From Acidimicrobiia bacterium (GTDB lineage: Bacteria; Actinomycetota; Acidimicrobiia; Acidimicrobiales; Poriferisodalaceae): a stretch of 64,000 bases of DNA. The stretch lies in the NCBI GenBank assembly GCA_022821985.1, contig JAJECP010000035.1, positions 124,001-188,000 of the forward strand, read 5' to 3'. The notes under the pieces were generated by a model. It saw only the letters and a list, made by a program, of their open reading frames with translations, was not told the DNA's origin and did no database searches. This document shows, piece by piece, positions 17,926 to 26,296 of this stretch. Each line of letters starts with the position of its first letter. Position 1 is the stretch's first letter. The translations under genes and the position numbers were made by a program.

Positions 17926-18495
17926 ACAAGGGAGCGTCTGGCAGTCCCTCGACCGTTTGCTGAATCACCTCGTGCACACCGCAACCAGCGATCGCGGTCA
18001 GTGGGCCTGTCATGGGCAGCCTGGCGTGACGAAACAGGCGTGTTGGCAGCGTTCGGCGCTGGGGCAGTGAGCGCAGCAGTTACGTCCTGCGATCTACTGG
18101 ATATGAGTCGTCGTACAGCACATCAGCAGCAGAATGAGTTACACCTCGCTTGCGCCTAGCCCACTTGCCTACTCTCCCGACCGCGAGCAACACAAGAAGA
18201 AGCGCCGCCAATACGAGACAGAAGACGACGGCGACCTCCTCGCGTGCGAGACCGGTGTCTTGCCCCAGCTGTCGTCGCAGGAGGCTCCACCCGAGCGCGA
18301 TAAACACGATCGCTGAGGCACCAGTCATCAGCGGCCGCTTGCGTCGACCGGAACGCAATGACTGCGTTTCGCCGTCCCCACGGCGAGCCGTACGTCGTTG
18401 TGTCGCTCGCATGGATACGCCAGTCTACGGCACACTCATCAATCGTCAGCTGCCCTCATCTCAGCAGGCCAAGGGATTGTCAGACGCTCCCTTGT
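17926..18495. repeat. Segment bounded by ~25-bp inverted repeats (possible decayed mobile element)
   Basis: The left repeat at 17926-17951 (ACAAGGGAGCGTCTGGCAGT...) and the right repeat at 18470-18495, read in reverse complement (ACAAGGGAGCGTCTGACAAT...), match for 15 bases without a gap and then with about three mismatches over the next 11. Each copy also folds on itself (AGGGA/TCCCT). They enclose about 570 bp holding only a small membrane ORF. No flanking target duplication was seen. The arrangement fits a MITE-like or decayed element, or two unrelated hairpin terminators that share sequence. Confidence 0.45.
18080..18412 (-). CDS. Small hypothetical membrane protein
   Basis: A 110-residue ORF, not matched to a family. 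It has a basic N-terminus (RRTARRGDGE ... GRRKRP), then two hydrophobic stretches, TGASAIVFIALGWSLL and VAVVFCLVLAALLLVLLAV, separated by a short polar loop, and a basic tail GKWARRKR. The pattern fits a two-pass inner-membrane protein. Met29 could be the true start, giving a shorter product. It fills most of the otherwise empty interval between the AbiE pair and the Calx-beta gene and lies inside the inverted-repeat segment. Coding status is uncertain. Confidence 0.4.
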   Translation of the reverse strand: MRATQRRTARRGDGETQSLRSGRRKRPLMTGASAIVFIALGWSLLRRQLGQDTGLAREEVAVVFCLVLAALLLVLLAVGRVGKWARRKRGVTHSAADVLYDDSYPVDRRT

Positions 18496-20882
18496 GCGGG
18501 GTGTCAGTCATTGTCGGTGATAGTGGCTTCTGCGATGCCGTCGCCCAAGGTGGCGTAGGTGGTGTCCACCAGCAGCAGCCGCAGCAAGAACGTCTCGGAT
18601 CCCTCGCCGCTGACGTCGTCGTCGATCAGTAAGATCCGCACCGTCTTGGAGATGTCGCCCGACGCGAACGTGACTTGGCCCCACTCGGGCAGATAGTCGC
18701 CGTAGGCCGTCGCTGTGGCACCCGGCACGGAGTAGTACACCGTCACCGAACCAGCCGCTGCAGTGCTCATCTCCACCGTGAAACTGACCGAGCCGTCGCC
18801 CTCACCCGCAGACACGTCACCCACCGAAATCGACGGCTTCGACGCAGGCGGCACCGAATCGTCATCATCGGCAATTGCGACGGTGGCTGTGCCAGCGGTT
18901 GCGGACACCGTGTAGCCGCTGGCGGCGCTGATCGTCGCGGTGGCCGACCCGTCGGCCTCATCGGTGCTGTCATTCGTCGTGACCACTGTCAGCGTGACGC
19001 TGCCCGACGTGGGGATAGTCACTTGACGCGACCCGGCCGCGACACCGAAGTCGCCGGACTGGGCAACGGTCACACTCACCGTCAGCGGCGCAGACGGAGC
19101 CGGATCGGCAGCAAGCGTGAACACAGCATCGTCGCCCTCAGTCAACCCGCTGCCTGCCGTGATGCTCACCACAGGGTCAGCCGACTGTGGATCATCGTCA
19201 TCGGACACCGACACCGAAGCCGATTTTGCGGACTGGCGCACTGTGTAACCTGTGCCGTCGTCCACCGTGGCAGTCACCGAGCCGTCAGCCTCGTCAGCGT
19301 CGTCATTGGATGTCGTGATCGTCAGCGACCCTGTGCCCGACGTCGAGATGACCACCTGATGCGACACGGCAGCCACACCGAAATCGCCCGACGAAGTCAC
19401 CGACACATCAACTGTCAGCGGTGCCGATGGCGCAGGCGACGCAGAGACGGTGAAGGTTACCTTGCCACCTTCAGTCACACCATCACCTCCGCTGACGTTC
19501 ACTTCCGGCACATCAGGATCCACTGCATTCTCGTCGGACTCTTTAGAAGTCGAATCGCTAGTGCTCGGGCAATTCCATAGCAAAGCAAGTCGCGGCCCGA
19601 ATGCAAGCAATTCGGCAGTAGACCATTCTCGTGTACAGTCAGGTCTCGGTGGGACAAGCACAGCGTCGATAGACCACCTGATGACCTTCTTGCCCGCCTC
19701 GGTGCACGAAACGAACATGAAGGCATTGGTCGCCAATCCGGCTGGAGTGATCGAAGTTGCTAGACGTGTACCGCGAATCAGTTTATGCTGCAGTTTACCG
19801 CAAAGTGTGCTCACGACAAAATCCTCGGTGATCTCAACTGTCTCACCCAGAGTTAGATCGCCATCAAGCACGCTCACGGCGACGCTCGCAACGCCCTCTT
19901 CGCAATATATGGTCAATAAATCAACACCGACTTTCGGGAGTTTCCGCCAACCTGTGCCCAACTCAGGTACTAACTCACTATTGACGCGTGCCGATTCGAC
20001 CATCTCGCAGACAGCGTGACTCAAGCCCGTACCTAGGTACTCTTCGTATTCAGTTGGAACGTCAACTTGATCGCGTGCCACGCAGGTGCCTTGGAATTCC
20101 ATGGTCTGTGTATCCGCGCAGGGCGGCACGCAGTCTCCGTTGGGCGCATGCACACGAGCGTTGCCAATGTCATCGGGCGTACAGGCAACCAGGTTGCAAC
20201 CAGTACCATCGTGGTTCTCGATTTCGCCATCACCACAGTTGGGAACGCACTCCATCGCTTTCTGCCCGTCCGATTGCGAGCGCAACGCCCTGACGAAACC
20301 TGCTGTACAGGGCGAGCAATCTTGACCGATGGCAATCGTGTTGATTGAACCGTCACCCGCGTCGACACATCGTAAATGGGAAGGACCTATCAACTTACAG
20401 TGCGGTGGATTGCTGCCTGCCACCAGTCCATATTCTGCTGGACACGAGTAGCGCAAACAGGTTGGTGTCGGCGTTGACGGGTCCAAGTCGTAGCTGCCAG
20501 GGCACATATACCGGAAGCAGATCAAAGGCGAAGCGGTCGAGTCGAGTTGATGGCGCGCTGGGCAAAGGTGGGTCTTGCACGTCGCTGGAGTAGTCTTTGG
20601 TGTGATCTCTGTGTCTCCTTCGTCGCACGTGTAACGCACTACTCCTGGAAGCACTCGGCTGCAGGTTCTATCTGCGCTGTCTAGCGTCCACGTACTGTCA
20701 GGGCAAACCGAAGAACCATTGCCCAAGTAGGTGCCAGCTGGCCGCTTGCAGTGATTGGTATTCGTGTCCAACGCGTACGTAGTCGGACAAGTTCGCTTCA
20801 TGCGCTTCGGATCGAGCTTCACAGTCCGATCTACCGTTACCGTCACCTCACGAACCACTGACTTGCAGCACTCCCATCGGGT

Positions 20883-21002
20883 GCGGGTTTCGTAGTTGTA
20901 CGCGTCGACCGTCTCGTAGTTGTAAACATCGCGCGTCTCATAGTTGTAGGCGTCAACCGTCTCGTAGTTGTACACGTCACGTGTTTCATAGTGGTACGCA
21001 TC
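20883..21002 (-). repeat. Five 24-bp tandem repeats encoding DxYxYETx
   Basis: Exactly 120 bp encode five 8-residue units: DAYHYETR, DVYNYETV, DAYNYETR, DVYNYETV and DAYNYETR. They alternate between two types, giving a 48-bp higher-order period. The units lie just before a Cys-rich region of the Calx-beta protein and are rich in Tyr and acidic residues. Confidence 0.9.
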
Positions 21003-21120
21003 AACGGTTTCTGTCACTGTCTCAGTGACATTCCGGTATGCCCACCGAATGCACCCGGTACCGAACTCGTGGTCGTATTGGGCGCAGTGGCGCTGTCGAC
21101 GTGTGTAGGTCTGGGGTGAC

Positions 21121-21255
21121 CGTCTCAGTGAATGGAGCGACACGAACAGTCTCGGTGTACGGCGCCTTGCGCACCTGCGCCGTGTACGGAGCGACACGAA
21201 CAGTCTCGGTGTACGGCGCCTTGCGCACCTGCGCCGTGAATGGAGCGACACGAAC
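21121..21255 (-). repeat. Five 27-bp tandem repeats encoding VR(V/K)AP(F/Y)Txx
   Basis: Exactly 135 bp encode five 9-residue units: VRVAPFTAQ, VRKAPYTET, VRVAPYTAQ, VRKAPYTET and VRVAPFTET. The 54-bp pair VRVAPxTAQ+VRKAPYTET is nearly perfectly duplicated. The array belongs to the upstream reading frame of the Calx-beta gene and lies immediately before the second frameshift. Confidence 0.9.
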
Positions 21256-21946
21256 CGTGTACTCAACTTCATATTGCACTTCGTCGACGGTCGTTCTGAC
21301 TTCGTCAACCTGAATCGTTTTCTGGCACTGGCCACCCGTAAACGTCCAGCCGCCATCCGCTGGGCAGCTGACAGTTGGGTGAGTGGTGTGCTCAGCGTTC
21401 GTGACGCAACGTCGGTCGCTAGCAGACACCATGACTGACGTGCCGTAGGCCGAGCAATCGGTATCGGCATCTTTGACTTCACGCTTCTCGCAGCGCACTG
21501 GCTGCGGAGCCGGATCGCTTACCTCGACGAGGTCAAACCCAGCGATACAGTATGGCTTCGCGACATATGTGGATGTGGTTGGAGTGACGGTGCCGCGAGT
21601 AGCTTCGACCGTTTCAGGTGTAGCTTCGACCGTTTTGCCAGTCGCTGAATCGCTTTCTGGCGGAGACGCCGGCCTAGTCGTCGAAGTCCCGGTAATGGGG
21701 ACCGGGGTGGTGGGGCCGTCTACCCCCCCCCGTTCTGCATCGCAGCCGCAGGGGTAAGCGGCAGGAAGAACAGGCAGGACAGGGTCACGACAATGGCGAC
21801 GAGTGCTTTGCGCATTTGATTTCCCAAGCTTTGGTGACCAGAGACCGAACTCGGGCCAAAGATCGAACCCAAGCAAGCTATCAGGTCCCCATAGCTTGTC
21901 AAGCTCCCGTCAGTACCGCCAGCGGCACCCTGATCACCCAGACGCG

Positions 21947-21976
21947 AAAAGGCCGACGGGCATAAGCCCGTCGGCC
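21947..21976 (-). terminator. Intrinsic terminator of the liv operon
   Basis: A perfect 11-bp stem GGCCGACGGGC/GCCCGTCGGCC with a 4-nt loop (21951-21976) is followed on the minus strand by a short T run (21950-21947). It lies about 90 bp downstream of the substrate-binding protein stop codon. Confidence 0.85.
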
Positions 21977-22062
21977 CAATCGCGCTGACTCGGAGGCCAG
22001 CTAGCTACTGTCGGACGCCGCAGCCGGTTTGAACCAGCTGTTGCGTCTGGCAGGAGGCTTGC

Positions 22063-23778
22063 CTAGCGGCAGCCTCCATTGTCCTTGTCCCAGGCGCAGT
22101 TCGTGGACTTCCCGTTAACGTCCACGACATCGCCGACCTGGTCCCAGGTTTGCCCGGCAGCGTCGAATTGGCTGAAGTCTGAACCCTCAACGAAGTACGC
22201 ATCCGCATTGCCGTTGAGTTGAGTGATGATGCCGTCGAGCAGCATCGGATGGTAGATATCGATCGACCGCACCGCCAGGATGAAGTTCGTTCGGTTCAGG
22301 CCGCCCGGCAGGTCTGCAGCAATGCGCAGCGCCTCGCCATAGGGGTAGCCATACATGTAACCTACACCGTTCAGCGAGTTACCCGGGTCGAGATCACCGG
22401 CTGCAAGGTTGTCGTTCAACCATGTGATAAATGGCTCGTCAGCAAACTTCGAATCCGTGGTGTCCTTGCCACCGCCGCCAACGATCCACCATCCATCGGA
22501 TGCGTCACCGGCCGGTTCCATGTAGTTGGCGACGGCCTTACACACCGACGGCGTAAACAGCACACCGCCCTTGTCCCTGACGTTCTCAATGAGACCGCTT
22601 TGGCCTGCTTCCTGGATGGCCAGCAAGCACGGGTTGCCCGCTGTCATCGAGATGAACACATCGGGGTCGAACGCCAAGACCGTCGTCATCTCGTTGGTCA
22701 GCGTCGGCGCGGCGGGGTCGTGACGCACCGGGAGGAACTCGCTCACCACGTCTGTGTTCTCGTGCGCCCACTCCTCAAAGCCCAGCTCGTACGCCAGACC
22801 GAAGTCGTTGTCCATCACTAGGCCGGCAACCTTCACCGGCAGCAGATCGGCGAGGTTCTCCTTGATCCAGGCACCCCACAGGATCGACTCGGTCGAGTAC
22901 GACATCTGCATGATGGTGGTCCACGGGTGGTTCACCGGGTCGCCCCAAGCGGGGTGGCCGGTCATCACGAACGGGTGCGGGATGCACTCCGCGTTGATCT
23001 TGTCGTACACCGCGAGTGTGTTCGGCGAGCCCAGCGTCAGGATCGAGAACACGTTCTCCGCCTCAATCAGCTCATCCACGAACTCGATCGTCTGAGCGGC
23101 GACGTAGGCGTCGTCTTTGATGATCAGCGTCAGGTCACGCGGCGCGCCGCCAACCATGATCGGGTCGTTGTCGTTGAGCCAGTTGAAATAGTTCTCCCAG
23201 CCGTAAGCGATGTTGCCGTAGGCGGCAAGGTTGCCGGACTGAGCCGTGGTGTGGCCGATACGGATCTGCGAGTCGGTGATGCCCGTGGTGTTCGACCAGT
23301 CGCTCGGGCACGCACTGATGTCGATCTCGAAGCCCGCAGGACCACGCAGAATGCCGTCGTCGCCGACGCCGTACTCGCCTGACTCAATCTTCTCGGTCAG
23401 TGAAGCAACAGCCTTGGCGCGACGGGCAGCGGCCTCTTCGAAGATGCCTTCGATGGTGGAGCGATCGAACATCATCTCCTCCTCTTCCATCATCTCCTCG
23501 TCGGCCATCTCGTCATCATCGTCTTCGCCGGCAACGGCAGCTTCGATGTCTTCCTCGGCAGCGGCACCTCCGAGAGCACCGGTGGCACCCTCGTCTTCTT
23601 CCTCTGCCATCTCCTCTTCCTCGGCCATGTCGTCGCCTTCGCTCGGCGCGGCCGTGGTTTCGGTTTCTGTCTCGCTGGCGTCAGCGTCTGTGTCGTCATC
23701 GCCGCCGCCGCACGCAGCGGCTACGAGCGAGAACGCGAACAGCAGAGCCAGCAAGCGCCACACTCGACGCTTGGTCAT
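22063..23778 (-). CDS. Branched-chain amino acid-type ABC substrate-binding lipoprotein
   Basis: A 571-residue periplasmic-binding-protein type I lipoprotein. The ATG at 23778 (GGGGAG upstream) starts MTKRRVWRLLALLFAFSLVA, with the lipobox at AAAC; ORF sequence further upstream is ignored. After the lipid cysteine comes a long acidic Asp/Glu/Met/Thr-rich linker. The mature domain starts near ITDSQIRIGHTTAQSG, the usual Leu/Ile/Val-binding strand 1, and continues with DDAYVAAQTIEFVDELI. It closes the liv operon, 118 bp after the second livM. Ligand identity (BCAA, amide or urea) cannot be read from the sequence. Confidence 0.9.
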   Translation of the reverse strand: MTKRRVWRLLALLFAFSLVAAACGGGDDDTDADASETETETTAAPSEGDDMAEEEEMAEEEDEGATGALGGAAAEEDIEAAVAGEDDDDEMADEEMMEEEEMMFDRSTIEGIFEEAAARRAKAVASLTEKIESGEYGVGDDGILRGPAGFEIDISACPSDWSNTTGITDSQIRIGHTTAQSGNLAAYGNIAYGWENYFNWLNDNDPIMVGGAPRDLTLIIKDDAYVAAQTIEFVDELIEAENVFSILTLGSPNTLAVYDKINAECIPHPFVMTGHPAWGDPVNHPWTTIMQMSYSTESILWGAWIKENLADLLPVKVAGLVMDNDFGLAYELGFEEWAHENTDVVSEFLPVRHDPAAPTLTNEMTTVLAFDPDVFISMTAGNPCLLAIQEAGQSGLIENVRDKGGVLFTPSVCKAVANYMEPAGDASDGWWIVGGGGKDTTDSKFADEPFITWLNDNLAAGDLDPGNSLNGVGYMYGYPYGEALRIAADLPGGLNRTNFILAVRSIDIYHPMLLDGIITQLNGNADAYFVEGSDFSQFDAAGQTWDQVGDVVDVNGKSTNCAWDKDNGGCR

Positions 23779-23896
23779 GTTGTGTCTCCCCAATTGGTTG
23801 CAAAATGACAAACCGGCAGCGGAATCGCACAGACGCCTCAACCGGTCCATCGAGACGCTAGTTCGCGTCCAGGGGCCGGTCACCGGACGAGGTATG

Positions 23897-25276
23897 TCAA
23901 TTCTGCAACGATTTCGATTCTGCGATCCGACTCCAGCCGTAGCGCAACCAGGGTTTGGACCGGTTGAACATGCCGATGAGACCGCGTGGGAAGACGAAGG
24001 TCAGTGCCACCAGCAGCACGCCGAACACGAACTGCTCCTCGTCGAGTAGGCGCAGGAACTCCCCGAGCGGGCCCAAGCCGCTCACGTCGCCGAGGAATCC
24101 GCCGATCGCGGAGAAGACCTCCCGGATAGCGACGCCCAGCACGGAGCCCCATATCGAGCCCAGCCCACCGAGCACCGCAGTCGCGTACAGCACCAGCGAT
24201 TCTTGGAACGGGTACGACTCCTGCGAGGTGAACGGCACGAGGACGATGCCGAGCGCGCCTGCGAGCCCTGCCAGCGTCGCACTCGCCGCGAATGTACTGA
24301 CTCTCGAGGCCACGAGATTGACCCCGTACACGGCTGCAGCCGTGTCGTTGTCACGCACCGCTCGCATCGCACGGCCGGGCCGGCTCTTGATGATGTTGTG
24401 CGTCAACCACATCGCCAGCCCCACCACCGCCAAGCAGATCACGTAACGGTAGAGCCCCTCGGCCCAGCGGGTGGTGCCGAACCACGACGGCGGCACCAAC
24501 TCGGCACCCACCGCCCTGCCGCTGACGCCGCCCGAGAACGTCGGCACTCGTTTGGCGAGCGGCTGGAACACGATCGCCAGCCCGAGCGTCACCAACGCGA
24601 GATGGATGCCCTTGATGCGAAGTGCGGGCAAGCCGACCAATGCGCCGATGGCGCCCGCGAACGCAGCCCCTGCAATGATCGAGACGACCCACGGCAGCGC
24701 CAAGTCGTCCACCGCGTAGGCGGCTCCGAACGCGCCGACAGCCACGAAGACTCCATGGCCGAGGCTGATCATGCCGCCGTAGCCGGTGGCGATGTTCACG
24801 CCCAGCACTGCGAGAACCATGACGACGATCTGGGTGTTCTGCCGCAGCTCGGTCACCGAACTGGCCAGCGGCATCGCCACCAGCCACACAGCCAGTAGCA
24901 CAGCGCCGATCCAGCTCAGCGGACCGCTGCGTCGGCGCGGGCTGACAACACGATCAGCGCCGCCAGCGCTCGCAAGGCCGCGCACCCGATTGCCAACGCC
25001 GGATGCCGTCTGCGGGCCGCCCGCCGGCACTCCTTGCGGGGCGCTGCGCACGCTGAGAGCTGCCTCGGCCAGCTCGGGGCCGAAGTCGTCGTCTTCGGGC
25101 GGTGCCGTCGCGGTCGCTTCTTCGGGAGATTCCGCCGCAGTCGTGTCATCGGGAAGTGCTGCGATGGCAGCGTCATGGGGTGGCGCGAAGGCAGCGAACA
25201 CGCTGGCATCGGCACCCGGAGTCTCGTCATCATCGCCTGGGCGCGGCATCGGCGAGGGCCAGTTGTCGTCGCTCAC
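23897..25276 (-). CDS. livM: LivM-type ABC transporter permease (second pair)
   Basis: A 459-residue inner-membrane permease of the branched-chain amino acid transporter family. The GTG at 25276 overlaps the livH stop by 4 nt (GTGA) and defines the start. The first ~110 residues are a soluble acidic Pro/Ala/Thr-rich extension, which is unusual. The LivM core then begins (SGPLSWIGAVLLAVWLVAM), with the family motifs GYGGMISLGHGVFVAVGA, GLPALRIKGIHLALVTLG and the EAA-like coupling segment SRPGRAMRAVRDNDTAA. It pairs with the overlapping livH gene. Confidence 0.9.
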   Translation of the reverse strand: MSDDNWPSPMPRPGDDDETPGADASVFAAFAPPHDAAIAALPDDTTAAESPEEATATAPPEDDDFGPELAEAALSVRSAPQGVPAGGPQTASGVGNRVRGLASAGGADRVVSPRRRSGPLSWIGAVLLAVWLVAMPLASSVTELRQNTQIVVMVLAVLGVNIATGYGGMISLGHGVFVAVGAFGAAYAVDDLALPWVVSIIAGAAFAGAIGALVGLPALRIKGIHLALVTLGLAIVFQPLAKRVPTFSGGVSGRAVGAELVPPSWFGTTRWAEGLYRYVICLAVVGLAMWLTHNIIKSRPGRAMRAVRDNDTAAAVYGVNLVASRVSTFAASATLAGLAGALGIVLVPFTSQESYPFQESLVLYATAVLGGLGSIWGSVLGVAIREVFSAIGGFLGDVSGLGPLGEFLRLLDEEQFVFGVLLVALTFVFPRGLIGMFNRSKPWLRYGWSRIAESKSLQN

Positions 25277-26217
25277 ACCCGCTCGATCCGCTGGGTGCCG
25301 AACAAGCCGGCCGGGCGCACGATCAGCACCACCACCATGGCGACCAGCGCGGGCAGCACACTGAGCTCGAAGCCGATGAACGGCACATACGCCGGAATCA
25401 GCGTCTGGCTCAGGCCAATGACCACCCCGCCGACCAGCGCTCCCTTGGGCGAGTCGAGCCCGCCCAGCGTCGCCGCGGCAAAGGCGTACACGAGTACCCG
25501 CACCATCATGGTGGGCTCGAGGAGCACCGAATTCGCGCTCATGTTTGCCGCGATGGCACCGAGGCCTGCTGCCAGCGCCCAGCCGTACATCAGTGTCGGA
25601 CCCACGCGAATGCCGTTCAACGCGGCCGATTCCGAATCGATCGACACTGCCCGGAACGCGAGACCGGCCCTCGTGTAGCGCAACAACAGCGCCAGCACGG
25701 TCAGCAGCGCGAACAGCACCAGCCACGCCCCGACAGTGGAGAAGCGCAGGCGAGCGCCCGCGATCGCGAAGTGATCACCGGGATCCGACGGGAAGAACGG
25801 CGGGAAGACACGCGGTCCGGTTCCCCACCATTGGCCCATCAACGAGTTCAGCGCCAGCAAGATGCCGATCGTCACGTTGACGAGCGCTAGCTCCGGCGCG
25901 TTTCGTAACGGCCGTATCAGCACGCGTTCGGTCGCTGCGCCGGCCGCGATGCCGATGACGACCGCGCCTCCGATCGCCAGCGGCGTCACGAGCGGCGCTC
26001 CGATCCACGACGCCAGCCCACCGCCGGTGACTCCTGGTGCCGCGCCGGCGAGCAGAACGAAGGCGATGTAGGCCGAGAAGGTGGCCATCTCGCCCTGGGC
26101 AAAGTTCAGCAGCCCGGTGGATCGAAAGATGATGACCAGCGCCAGCGCCAGCGAGGAGTAGATGGCGCTGTTGAACAGGGCATCGAAGATTCGCTGCAGC
26201 AGCAGTACTACATCCAT
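25273..26217 (-). CDS. livH: LivH-type ABC transporter permease (second pair)
   Basis: A 314-residue membrane permease with the LivH signature near the N-terminus (SGLALVIIFRSTGLLNFAQGE-like: LALALVIIFRSTGLLNFAQG). It also has the coupling loop TRAGLAFRAVSIDSESAAL and the C-terminal RPAGLFGTQRIERV shared with the first LivH in this operon. It should form the transmembrane heterodimer with the overlapping LivM. Sequence similarity to the first LivH of the operon suggests a duplicated permease pair. Confidence 0.93.
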   Translation of the reverse strand: MDVVLLLQRIFDALFNSAIYSSLALALVIIFRSTGLLNFAQGEMATFSAYIAFVLLAGAAPGVTGGGLASWIGAPLVTPLAIGGAVVIGIAAGAATERVLIRPLRNAPELALVNVTIGILLALNSLMGQWWGTGPRVFPPFFPSDPGDHFAIAGARLRFSTVGAWLVLFALLTVLALLLRYTRAGLAFRAVSIDSESAALNGIRVGPTLMYGWALAAGLGAIAANMSANSVLLEPTMMVRVLVYAFAAATLGGLDSPKGALVGGVVIGLSQTLIPAYVPFIGFELSVLPALVAMVVVLIVRPAGLFGTQRIERV

Positions 26218-26296
26218 CGCGACTGCTCAGCCTTCAGCAATGTCGGCCGAACCCCTGCGCCGCAACGGAGGCGGGAGGCTCGGCGTCGCTTTACAT

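Larger units (their letters stand above)
18504..21815 (-). pseudogene. Frameshifted secreted Calx-beta repeat protein
   Basis: The coding sense is split over two frames. An ATG at 21815 starts a Sec signal peptide (MRKALVAIVVTLSCLFFLPL ... AAAMQN) that runs into a G9 tract (21723-21731) and stops at TAG (21720). With ten Gs it would join the next frame (VDGPTTPVPITGTSTTRP), which continues to about 21115. There a C4 run marks a second shift into the frame that stays open to 18504. The reconstructed ~1,100-residue protein has a Thr-rich stalk, five 9-residue repeats, five 8-residue repeats, a long Cys-rich region, then three Calx-beta modules with Asp-rich ends (e.g. SVSDDDD). The cysteine pattern and modules suggest a cell-surface adhesin-like protein. 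Both shifts sit in homopolymers, so sequencing error, phase variation or decay are all possible. Confidence 0.7.

Noticed and set aside
21116-21482. Arg-rich N-terminal 120 codons in the frame that encodes the Calx-beta part
   Set aside because: The same DNA read in the neighbouring frame gives the regular VRxAPxT repeats, so this stretch is an out-of-frame reading of the repeat array.
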